A stretch of DNA of 64,000 bases from Aquila chrysaetos chrysaetos. Lineage: Eukaryota; Chordata; Aves; Accipitriformes; Accipitridae. The translations under genes were made by a program, and so were the position numbers. The notes beneath the pieces were generated by a model that was not told the DNA's origin, did not search any database, and worked only from the letters and a program-made list of their open reading frames with translations. The DNA lies in the NCBI RefSeq assembly GCF_900496995.4, contig NC_044030.1:15374851-15438850 (forward strand). Reading direction: 5' to 3'. Shown here one piece after another: positions 48,801 through 60,600 of the stretch (position 1 is the first letter of the stretch; the number at the start of each line of letters is the position of its first letter).

Positions 48801-51184
48801 TTGTACTGAGGTGCCGCACTTTACATCAGGCAGCAATCTCCAGATAGTATACTTTCTTTCCAGAGCAGAAAGTGTTGTAAAAATAGTTGCATAAAAGGAC
48901 TGTTGATTTGTCCAACATGAAACTAAAAATGATACCTGTGGACTGAAAAATATTATCAGTAAAAATCATCTATAGACTGCTATTATTTGATTATTTTTTA
49001 CCCATTTGGATTTTAGCTTCCTCATATTTGTATACCTAGTCAAATGCTGGCCACTGGCACTCTGGAAATAAGGCAGGTTGAGCTTCTTATTCTTTTCCCA
49101 TTTATTCCCCTCTGTTACATGTAGAGGAACACTTCAGGAGGGCAACTTACTTCTTCCTTCTGTGATATATGTGCTTGAAAAAAAATAATAGATTTACTGT
49201 CTTACACAGCTGAAGAAAAGCTATGAAAATCTACCTCCAGATGAATACATAAAAAAGGAGAAATGTATGCAGCAAAATTAACAACCTAATGCTGACCGTA
49301 TCTGTTGTAGTTTCCTCCTGGGAACGACTGAGTTTGTTTAAACATGTACTCATTTATGTAGCAGCACCTATTCTTTTCTCCCTTTCAGCTCATTTGAAAA
49401 TCAAATGGAAATGTGTCTATTTTTGTTATGCAAAATGTTGTCTTTCCCTACAAGAGTGAATGGGATAGAGTTATCTAAACTGATGCTGTAAAATTAAATT
49501 AAAGCTTAATAAATAATTTGATTTTTTTTTTCCCTGTCATGGAAATCTACAGAATTAAATCTTAAAAGTAATCCTAAAAGCTTTATTTTGGAAATTACTT
49601 TGGTTTCACTCTACAGTCATTATTTGGAACAAGCATATAGAGTCACAGTATATTTTAAGAGTATTTGGAAACAAGCAATGAAATAAACTCCCTTAACCTC
49701 AGCTCCCTGAACTGAAAGTCTATTACACATCACATTCAGATGTAACACAAAACACCAGCAATGCATCTTCCCTTCCAATGTACGTTTTAGCCTCCAGTTT
49801 GAGGAATCAGAATGAATCACAATGAAGAATCAGGTTCGTTCAATGACCAATGGACCAATTTTCCCATGCTTAGATATTTTAGCTCCTATATATTACATGG
49901 AAAAGTAAGAGCTATAGCAGTAGTTTTACTACTGCTGCTGGAACACTTTTAAAAAAAATTAATTCATATGTTAGTTTTCTTAAAAACTTCACACAAAGAG
50001 GAGCCATCAGTTGTCTGGATGCTTGTGACATACCCATGGAAGCAAACAAGGTTTTAAATAGAAAACAGTTGTCATTCTATAACAAAGACAGGTTAAAGGT
50101 AATAGTTCAGGGGTGACTTACAAGGTATGTTAATGGGTGGGTCATTTTCAGTACCATCACAAGTTTACCTAAAATGTTAAAATACATACAAGATTTGAGA
50201 TGGGTCAGCACAGAATGTACAAAAAAAATCCAGGCATGAGATCACTTCCCTGCACATCAGCTGCAAATTACAGAAGCTGGAGATATGGTTGCAATCTCCA
50301 AGTTAGAAGAAAATAGAAAGAAGTATTCCTACTCACTGTAGAAATATGTTCATATGCCTGCTTCACACAACCACTGCAATGTCTTTCTGGACAACAAGGG
50401 ACCTTCTTCATTATTTGTGCCACCTGATTTTTCTGAGATGACTCCTAACAGCTCAGTCTATACAAGACTGAATTCATCAAGCCAGCTCTGATCCATGACT
50501 CAGGCTCACAAATGTGTACACCAATTCACATGAACAATGCAGTTTACACCAGCTGGAAATTTAGTAAGAATTTAGGTTTATAAGACTCATGGCTAATCCC
50601 TTAAAGAAGATGGAAATTAAACACCTTTTTTGTTATACTTTTTTATTCCCTAATAAAGTTCCATAGTTCCTAAGCTTTTACAGAGCAATACTTTAAGGAA
50701 ACACTTTAACTATTTCTCTAACTTGCATTATGTTGCACAATAATGTGATTGTCACACAAACACCAGAGATTCTGGCTATAGGGCCCGATTCACACCCTGT
50801 AAATATCAATAAGGACTTCTTAAATTTCAGCATCTGGATTCAAAACTAGCTGTAAAAAACCCTGACTTCCAACAGGGCTTGTATCTCACTCCTCTGCTAC
50901 AATGTAAATAATTACTGGCATTTACTCTCACCATTAATGAAGGGAGTAATTCAACTCTCCTGTAGGCTGGAGCTCCACAGTCTGTGGAGCAAGGATTACA
51001 CACCTTTACAGAACTTAAATTCAGAGAAACTGCCTTGGGTGTTACATTTAACTGCTACATATATGGAAACCTTGCAGTCATCCTTATTATTCTAAGAGGT
51101 GATGCATTTCTTTTCTTTTTTTTTTTTTTTTTTGCAAAACTCACACAGCAAGTTCTCTGCCAGATGACTAATTGGTCAGTTGCC
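48801..51184. other. unique sequence before long CR1
   Basis: No gene or element recognised. An 18-base T run (51116-51133) ends about 50 bases before the first clear CR1 sequence. Confidence 0.5.
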
Positions 51185-53720
51185 AGAGCTATGATGTCAT
51201 TGGTATTAGCGAGAGTTGGTAGAATCAGTCCCACAGCTGGAGTGCTGTTCAGGAGGGCTACAGGCTGTTCAGGAGGGCTAGGCAGGGCAGGTGAGGCGGA
51301 GTAGTCACACTGTGTGTAAGGGAGAGATTTGACTGTACAGCCCTTACAGTTAGAGATGATGTGGTTGAGAGCCCCTGGCTGAGGATTAAGGGGATGGAAG
51401 ACAAAGCAGATGTCATAGTGGGTGTCTACTACTAATCACCCAGCCAGGATGACAGCACAGAAGAGTTATTCTACAGGCAATTAGGAGAAATCTCTGGGTC
51501 AGTAGCCATTGTCCTTATGGGAGTTTTCAACTTCCCAGACATCAGCTGGGAATACAATACTGCCATGATGCCACACTTCCCATTTTCCCATGTCTGGGAA
51601 ATTCTTGAAGTTTGTGGGAGATAACTTCTTGTCACAAGCACTCAGTGAACTAACTAGGAAAGATGCACTCCTAGACTTGCTGTTTGTGAATAGAGAAGGA
51701 CTTGTGGGAGATGTGATGGTAGGTGGCTGTCTTGGCCACAGTGATCATGAAAAGGTTGAATTTAAAATTTTCTCTGTAACCAGAAAAAATGTCAGCAGAG
51801 TTGCTACCCTGAATTTCAAGAAAGCAAACTTTAAGCTACTCAGTGTTCACTGAGAATCTGTCTTTGATGGCTTAGGAGTCCACGAGTGTGGTCAGTTTTT
51901 AAGAACCCCCTTTTAAAAGCACAGGAGAAGGCAACCCCACTGTGTCTTAAGTTAAGCAAGCAGGACAGAAGACAAGCTTGGCTGAACAGGGAACTTCTCT
52001 TGGAGCTCAAGAGGAAAAAGAAATTGGATGACCTCTGGAAGCAAGGTCAGGCTTTGCAGGAAGATTACAGAGCCGTAGTTTGCATATGCAGGGAGAAGAC
52101 ATGAAAGATCAAAGCTCAGCAGGAGTTGAACTGGCCAGTGTTGTATCAGACAAGAAGAAAGGCTTTTTTAAGTACATTAATAGCAAGAGGAGGTCCAAAG
52201 AAAACATTGGACTGATACTTGTTGAAGATGGTCACCTGACAAATAGAAATGAAGAAAAAATGGAAGCATTCAAAGATTTATTTGACTCAGTGTTTAATAA
52301 CACTGATAGATCTTGGGCTGCCCAGTCCTCTAGGTCAGATGACCATGAGTGCAGGAACAGTGACTTTCCATTTGTGGACACTGAAATTGTAAGGAAGCAG
52401 TTGTATCAGCTGAATGTTCTTAAGTCCATGGGGCCTGATGAGATTTATCCCAGAGCACTGAAGGAGCTAGTGGATGTTATGGCAGGAGCCCTCTCGATCA
52501 TCTACCAAAGGTCCTGGGAGTCTGGTGAGGTCCCTGCTGGCTGGAAGCTAGCCAATATTATTCCAATTTACAAGAAGGGTGTGAGGGAAGACCCAGAAAA
52601 CTACAGACCTGTTAGTCTCACCTCAGTTCCTGGAAAAATTATGGAGAAGATCATACTGGGTACTATTGTAAAGCATTTAAAGAACAATGCAATCATCAGG
52701 CACACTCAACATGAGTTCACAAAGGGGAAGTCCTGCCTAACTAATTTGATATCCTTCCACAATAAGGTCACCCACCTCATGGGTGAAGGGAAGGTGGTCA
52801 TGTACTTCTTCTGGATTTTAGTAAGCCTTTTGATGCTGTCCCTCACAGCATCCTTCTGGACAAGTTGTCCAGCTGTGGAATGAGCAGATTCACAGTGTAC
52901 TGGGTGAAGAAGCAGCTGAACAGCAGGGCTCAAAGGGTAGCAGTGAATGGGGCTACATCTGGCTGGTGACCAATCACCAGCAGGGTTACTCAGAGCTCAA
53001 TTCTAAGGCTGGTTCTGTTCAGTATTTTTATCAATTATTTGGCTGCAGGAGTTGAATGCACCATTAGCAAGTGTGCTGACATTGCCAAGCTGGGAGGTGC
53101 TGTTGACTCTCTTGAAGGACAAGAGGCCTTGCAGAGGGGTCTAGATAGGTTGGAGCATCACGCAATCACCAATGGTGGGAACTTTAACAAGACCAAATGC
53201 TGGATTCTGCACCTGGGATGGAGTAACACCAGACACAAGTATAAACTGGGAGAGGAGTGGCTGGAGAGCAGCCCTGCAGAAAGGGATCTGGGGGTGCTGG
53301 TTGACTGCAAGCTCGGTAGGAGTCAGCAGTGTGCCCTGGCAGCCAAGAGGTCAAACCCCATCCTGGGGCACATCAAACACAGCAGAACCAGCCGGTCAAA
53401 AGAGGGGATTATCCCGCTGTATTTAGTGTCAGTGCGGCCTCACCTTGAAGTACTGTGTGCAGTTCTGGGCCCCACAATTTAAGAAGGACGTGAAGGTACT
53501 CGAATACGTCCGGAGGAGGGGACAAAGCTGGTGAAAGGTCTGGAAGGCATGTCCTGTGAGGAGCAGCTGAGGACTCTGGGTTTGTCTAGTTTAGAGAAAA
53601 GGAGGCTGAGGGGCGACCTCATTGCTCTCTGCAGCTTCCTGAGCAGGGGAAGGGGAGAGGGAGGTGCTGAGCTCTTCTCCCTGGAATCCTGTGACAGGAC
53701 ATGTGGGAATGGGTGAAAGC
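51185..53720 (+). pseudogene. CR1 ORF2 (endonuclease-RT), dead
   Basis: Pieces of ORF2 lie in successive frames: the end of the endonuclease at 51590-51853 (GDNFLSQALSE, then LGHSDHEKVEF), the linker at 51886-52104, the reverse transcriptase N-terminal half at 52080-52883 ([26 protein letters not shown]), the second half at 53039-53482, and the C-terminus at 53531-53716 ([13 protein letters not shown]). At least three frame changes and several stops separate them. The motif corresponding to FADD reads CADI (about 53070-53082), so one catalytic Asp is lost. The metal-binding stretch before it is out of frame. It cannot encode an active enzyme. Confidence 0.93.
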
Positions 53721-53940
53721 CACATCAGGGGAGGTTCAGACTTGCCATTAGGAAGCATTTTCTTTACTGAGAGAACACTGGCACAGGCTTTCTAGAGAAG
53801 TGGTCAATGCCCTCTGCCTGTCAGTGTTTAAGAGGCATTTGGATGATGCCCTTAATAACATGCTTTAACTTTTGGTCAGCCCTGAAGTGGTTAGGCAGTT
53901 GGACTAGGTGAACGTTGTAGGTCCCTTCCAACTTGAATAT

Positions 53941-53976
53941 TTTCTTCTCTTTTCTCTTCTCTTCTCTTCTCTTCTC
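53941..53976 (+). repeat. (TTCTC)n CR1 tail
   Basis: About six TTCTC or TTTCTC units at the 3' end of the CR1, where this family normally carries ATTCT units. The tail has changed composition to an all-pyrimidine repeat. Confidence 0.93.
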
Positions 53977-54086
53977 ATACAATATTACTTTTCTATGTTT
54001 TAAGACTCTGTGGTGAATTTCTGCAATACTTTTTGTGTGTTCATGAGAAAGGAGGGATGGAAGAGAAAATTACTCCCCTCACCTAT

Positions 54087-54670
54087 TGTCATGGTTTAAT
54101 CCCAGCTGGCAACTAAGCCCCACACAACTGCTCCCAGTGGGATGGGGGAGAGAATCGGAGGAGTAAAAGTGAGAATACTTGTGGGTTGAGATAAAGACAG
54201 TTTAATAGATAAAGGAAAAGCCATGCACACAAGCAAAACAAAACAAGTAACTCATTTACTACTTCCCATCGGTAGGCAGGTGTTCAGCCATCTCCAGGAA
54301 AGCAGGGCTCCATCCCACATAACTGTTACTTGGGAAGACAAATGCCATCACTCTGAACGTCCCCCCCTTCCTTCTTCCTCCCCCAGCTTAATATGCTGAG
54401 CATGACATCATATGGTCTGGAATATCCCTTTGAGTCAGTTGGGGTCAGCTGTCCCAGCTGTGTCACCTCCCAACTTCTTGTGCACCCCCAGCCTGCTCGC
54501 TGGTAGAGTGGGCTGAGAAGCAGAAAATGCCTCACCTCTGTGTAAACACTGCTCAGCAACAACAAAAACATCACTGTATTATCAACACTGTTTTCAGCAT
54601 AAATCCAAAACACAGCCCCATACTAGTTACTATGAAGAAAATTAACTCTATCCCAGCCAAAACCAGCACA
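54087..54670 (-). mobile_element. solo LTR (ERVL-type), older subfamily
   Basis: A 584-base LTR in antisense orientation: plus strand TGTCATGGTTTAATCCCAGC to CAGCCAAAACCAGCACA. Outer 5-base flanks are CCTAT (54082-54086) and CCAAT (54671-54675), a target duplication with one mismatch. On the sense strand ATTAAA is at 54201-54206. The central part (about 54220-54380) is unlike the LTR at 28184 and shares blocks with the decayed LTRs at 16773 and 17515, so it represents a separate subfamily. No internal sequence is adjacent. Confidence 0.93.
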
Positions 54671-57600
54671 CCAATAAAGGAAAATGAGTCCACAGTGATA
54701 CTTAAACCCATATCTAAGACTGAGTATGTGTCAGCTCTGCTAAATTAAACTGTCTTCCTCCCCTTGTGCTTTCAACATTATAGTCACTTTCCTCTGAAAT
54801 AAGCATAATCACTGCTTCTATACATCAGCATTTCAGCATTTAGATTTTACAGAGCTTCAGTATCTTCAGCCATGCCTGTGTAAAGCTTTTAGCAAAATGA
54901 AATATTGATACTTATTGTTTTTCTATGATCCTCTACAGCAGTAACAAATTACAACAACACACACTGGCCTGTAGCACCTTACAACACATATGTGCCAGGA
55001 AGGTAGAACATGAACTGCTGAGCACAACTTGGCAAAAGGAGGAAAAAATATTTTTAAATTTTCTAAGTCTGATAGAGTTTTTACATGAAACATAAACCCA
55101 ATGCACGCTGCAAAGGATGATCTTTTTTTTAAAAAAATGAAATAGATTTAGGTAATTATAAAGCTGATTAGATCAGGAATGAATTTAATTTTAAAGGTAA
55201 ACATTGTCTGAGAACAACTGTCACATGGCTAGTAAGGAAAATCATCAGGACTTCTTAAGCAAGTGCTATCAGTCTTCTAATTCAACTAATATTTGTAGAC
55301 TAAAAGGAGAAATAAATTTGATCCTCTGCTTGCCAATAGATGAATATCCTTTCCCATATAAATGAGAGACTAAGGTGTATTAAAGCATGATACAGGTCAC
55401 AGGAAAGTGATAGACATCCCAGTAAGAAGAGTTTGAACGGTACTAGCAGGGCCACAGTGAAAAGTCCAGGCTCTGTGGGTGCAGTGACCCATCTTACCAG
55501 AGCACTGTGAAGGTCCTTTTATGATACATCACATGGATGAATCTATACCATATATGCACAGCAAATGTGTTTGTTTTTTTTTTTCCCCCGCCCAACACTT
55601 AATTTCCTTCCCAGACCATTACAACAGCTTTTGGGTCAGAATTTCCCTTACTTCACAGGTCAGACAATTTCAAGGTGGGTTTTTTCTTCCCCACCCCCCC
55701 CAACACAAACTTCCTCAGAGGTAAAACCTAGTAATAGAGTCACTTCTTCCCCTTTATAGGAAATCACCAATGCTTGGCTTTTATTTTGTGTTTCAACTTA
55801 TTTATTAGGCCTATTAGTGTGCATGGTTCCCCTGGTAAACAGACGGTCCTAGCCCTTTTTTGTTTGATGTTGTCAAAGAGTATATACTACCAAACCTAAA
55901 AGATTACATTTATATAGGTGTGTGTCTCTAAGTATATAGCATCTATAAAGCAAATTTAATGTATATAAACACATAAATATATTTATTTATATCTTTATAT
56001 ATTTATAGTTATATTTTCATTTTTGTATGTATATGCAGTTTGCATCTATGTGTGCGATTCAGATAAGGAGAGAAGCTATTTGAAACACATTCTTTACAAC
56101 TGATCTAGAAGTAGGTATGCACAAGTGTTAGACACTTAACTGCACGCATGATACATTGACTTTTCACTGTTAAGTTGCACTGCTTTTGCACACATGTACT
56201 TCAAGTGTTTTTTAACTACACAGCACTGGGACAGTACCTACAGGACCCCCCACTCCACCTTCTCTCATACCCTTGTTTAGGCTACTCCTGTCACCATGAA
56301 ATAGGTTTTTCCATTTCAAATGAAAGTAAAAAAACCTCCTAAAATAGAAGAAAACAAAATGCAGTTTACATGTTCATGGTTATTCTATACTGATTCTACT
56401 GAGCCAAAGGATAATTTATGAATGGGAAGCAAAGGGCCTTAGCTCCTCAAATGCCTCTAAAATCCAATGTGTTTTGGTATGTTTCCTTAGCTTTCACCAA
56501 ACACATCAAGTGACATGGTGTCCTTCTCAGCTTTGTGCAGTTACATAACTCTGTTCCCTAGGATCTACAATTTATTTGTAATTTAAAGTGCAAGAACTAT
56601 AGAAATCTTATTAAAGATTTTTAGATTTTTTTTTAAAGTTTTTTTAAATCTACTGTTAACAATAACAATAATGACAAAAAAACCCAAACGAAACAGGGAG
56701 AAGACATAACTTCAAAATCTTATGCCAGTTGTTTACTGGCTTGCCACAGCACTGTATTTCATACTTTGGAAACTTTTATATTTGTTTACATATGTTTTGT
56801 CAATCTTATTACTCAAAGCTAGGAAAAAAAAAATGCTGATCCAGGCCATCAAACACAAAGTGTGGATTCTGTAGCTTCCCTCAAAGGTATCAAATCATTT
56901 CCATCCCTCTTCCCAGCACTGGAAAATGTAACTTTTTTGGTTTAACATGGGGTGTCTACTCTCTCTGCTCATTTTGCAGGTAGCAGATACAGAATAAACA
57001 AAGCCCGTGGCATACAAATGATAAATGCCACCATAATAAGCTGTTTTGTTTATAGTCTGGATGCACAGTGATATGCCAGTGAGGGGCTAGTTTTACAGTT
57101 TTGTTCGTGGACAGCTCGTTACTATTAGTCATTTTATCCCTTAGCTGTGATGGAGGATGATAAGACATGCACAAATCATGTTGTTTTTATTGTGTTTCAT
57201 TATATTTTTATAGCATTTCCCAGACCAATACACATGACTATTGATCAAAAAGCTGAAAAAAAAATTGTCATGATTTAAAGCAAAACAAAATTTTAGACCA
57301 GAAATCTCAAATAAGCTTGCATATCCAGGGATTAATTTCATCCTGACTTTTTTGTTGTGTGTGTGTGTCCCCCCACTATTAAATTCCAGTTAAATCACAT
57401 TTCCAGGGTTTAGACAGAACTGGTACATGCTGACAATTACAAAGTATGTGCTATTTTACCCAAAGCAAAAGGAAACTGCTTCTAGAACTGAGAGAAAAAC
57501 AGTTATTTCAGGAAAACAACTACATGCTGCATACAATGATTTTAGTGGAATTGCATGCAGTTTAAAACCCAAGCTTCAATTTTATTTGATACTCTATGAC

Positions 57601-60600
57601 TCCTACTCCAACCCTCAGATTAAAAGTCTGTTTTCCTTCCTTGTGTTGATGGAAAGGAAGTGAAAAAAACATAGCAAAGACACACTGCATGACAGCTGGA
57701 GTGAAAGCAATAGCACATATCCATGGGAACCTTTGGGAAGTTCCTTGCAAGCAAAGATGATAAAATCGCTGTGGTACGGGATGGAGCTGGGAAAAAAAAC
57801 TGTTACAGCATGCCCATTTTTCTTCCTACAGTTAATGTTTGTCTTTTCCTCTGATTTTTTGCTAGTTCTCTTCCCTACTAGGAAGAAGAGAAAGAACAAA
57901 AGAAGAACATCTGGAAAACAAATACCACAGGGGAAAAAAAAATCAAATTCAGAATTATGTCTCAAATTTAAATTCTTCCCTGAAGAGACTGTAATGTACT
58001 GTTAATAAGTTTAATATGCAATGCCAACAGTATTTGATAGGCATTTAATATTAGCTGTTGACTTTTTCTGTGTGTGCAAACATAAGAATAATAAAAAGCA
58101 ACTTCTGTAAATTAAATCTTTAAAGCCTTTATCTTGTCAGAGAATTGCATCCTATCTATCACAGATTTGTCAAACCAAGTGACGTATTATCTCAGCAAAC
58201 AGTGCCTTGGAGCAGAGCATAACATCAAGAGCTTTGGTGTCACAGAACATAAATAATGTTTTAGTAGAGGCACTTAAGAGAGCGAAATGTATACTAATGG
58301 CTAAAAAATAAAAGGCCTCCAGGTGATGGTGTGAATTTAAAGGATATATGACAACTGTTTGTGAAAGGATACCATTAGTGAGGAAAATTTTCCAGCTTGA
58401 AAGCAGTCCAATGGATGTTTTTAAATCCTGTAGAGAAAATGAAATGCTTGCTCTCGTACAGCAATGAGAGTACAGACAGCATTTTGTTTTGTGCCTCAGG
58501 GGACTGAGTTACATGAGTCTCTGGAGACAGTAGTGCTTCAGAAGGAGAAATGTGTTACAGATGATGAGCAGCTTAGCCATTAGGAAGAACAGCATTGTTG
58601 TTGTATTGCTAATGCACTTTTATTTTTTGGAAACCCCAAAGTTAGTGGGACATGACAGCTGCTTAACTGGCCTCAAATTAAAAACAATAGATACTAGAGT
58701 GACAGAAATGCATGCCTGATGAACAAACCCATGACAAATACTGGCGAACAATATAGATATTAGCACTGAATGACAGACACACGAAAAATCTCTAGGACAC
58801 CTGGCTGGGTTTGTAGTTATGAACTCTGTCTTGTAACTCCTACTACTGCAGGTAATATCACTGTACCACTCTTCCTCCCACCCCTTCTCTCTTGCAAAGA
58901 AGGTGTCTTTTCCTCCTTTGGAAGGGTGTCCTGGTTGCAGCCGAGCATAGCCAGGCAGCCATGAGAGTAGACCCCTCTCTCAGAGTGGAAAGCACCAGCT
59001 GCACCTTAATGGGCAGAAACTGGCATTTCAAGCACTAACACTCCACCATGGGAACATACACCATGGGCACAGGCCTGACAGAAAATGTGTTTGAAATTCC
59101 CCTTCATCTCAGTGAGATTAGGCACATCTGTAAGACAGCGTTAGTTTATATCACCTGCCTGATCTCTCCAAGGTCTACTGCAACCTGATCCCTGAGGCAC
59201 AAAATAAATGCTGCAGTGCCAAACTGTCATTACCACATGGGAGAAAACATTTCACTTTCTATAAATTCAGCTTTTAGACAAATTGGAAAAGTTTCATCTC
59301 CAGGTCATACTGCCTGACCAAGCATTTTCCCTATCTTCCTTGCAGCCACATGAGAAGTGTTAACCTGCCATCCTCACAGATCATGCCTGCTTCAGTTTGG
59401 CCAAATGATTTCTTGCAAAACGCTTTATGAAAAGCATTTGAACAGCTCCTTTCTTAGCATTTTAATCAAATTAAACAAATGGCATTGCATTACCTTAGAG
59501 CATAAGGAATGTAGAAGAAAATGCAATGCGCAGGTATCTTCCCAGCTTTCCACTTCTTAAGCATACTATGACTTTTTTTTACAGCAATTCCACTATCTGC
59601 CTCCGAAGTCTGCTTCTTTACACTTGCTAGTTCTCATGAACACCCTCTCAATGCTGCATTGCCTCCTTTAACGGTATTCTCTCTATTCATCTTTTTTACT
59701 AGCAGTAAGAAGTGCAATGATGATCTGCATCAGGAACTTTACGTTACTAAAGTTAAGAAATTAGTTTCAAACAACAGAGGCAGATGAAAGAACTCTTGGT
59801 TTAATCTCTATGTTTTAAAACAAAAATCTAAATAATAAAATAAGAAATTAAAAACTGGAAAAAAATTCTCATTACACTGCACAGCAAAAGCAAACAGACA
59901 CTAGGCTACTCACAGCACTGGGACAACAACATAGGCAAAACATAGCTCTATATAAGTGCTTTTCATCACTTCATCATCAAAATGAAAATTTCAAGCAAAA
60001 AGAGCTGAACTACAAATCTAAACATGTCTTAGAAAATACATAGACACTCACATATAGTGGTGGTAGGAGGGATTTTTTTTTTTTTAACTTCTCCCATCTT
60101 TTCTATCCTATACCATTGATAGATGAGTAGATTAAAACTACTAAACAGTATTTTTTGAATAAATAAACAAATCAGGAAGAGCAGCAGTATGAACAACAGC
60201 TGCTTTATGTGATGGTAGCAGAAAACTTTGTGCTAGGGTTTGTTTATTTGCTTTCATAGTAAAACACTCAGAGAAATGACTGATGCAGCAGACAAAACAT
60301 ACAGCATAAAAACCATACATTTCTCTATTGTCCCACAGTAATGAGATAAAGGAGTTACCATAAACTGTCTCAGATCTAGCTGGTACATGTCAGAATTTGC
60401 AGCATTTTCAAGCCAGACTTTCATTTGTTTATTTGTTGGGGTGGGGCAGAAGACCTTTACAAAGATGTCTATGTGATAAGTTTTAACCTTAAATTTACAG
60501 GTCAAGGATTGTCTTTGCTGATTTTTTAAAACAGGTTGCCTGATTTGTATTTAGCCAGCCAGGGAAGTGCACTCATTTAAGACTTCTGAGCACAACCTCA

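Larger units (their letters stand above)
51185..53976 (+). mobile_element. CR1 LINE, 2.8 kb, 5'-truncated in endonuclease
   Basis: The longest element of the window, in sense orientation. It begins within the endonuclease region, continues through the linker, the reverse transcriptase and the ORF2 C-terminus, and ends with GTAGGTCCCTTCCAACTTGAA followed by a pentamer tail (53941-53976). The family differs from the CR1 at 18394: this one ends in an ATTCT-type pentamer, the other in an ATTCTATG-type octamer. Many small deletions and substitutions are present. No clear target duplication was found. The LTR at 54087 lies about 110 bases downstream. Confidence 0.95.
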
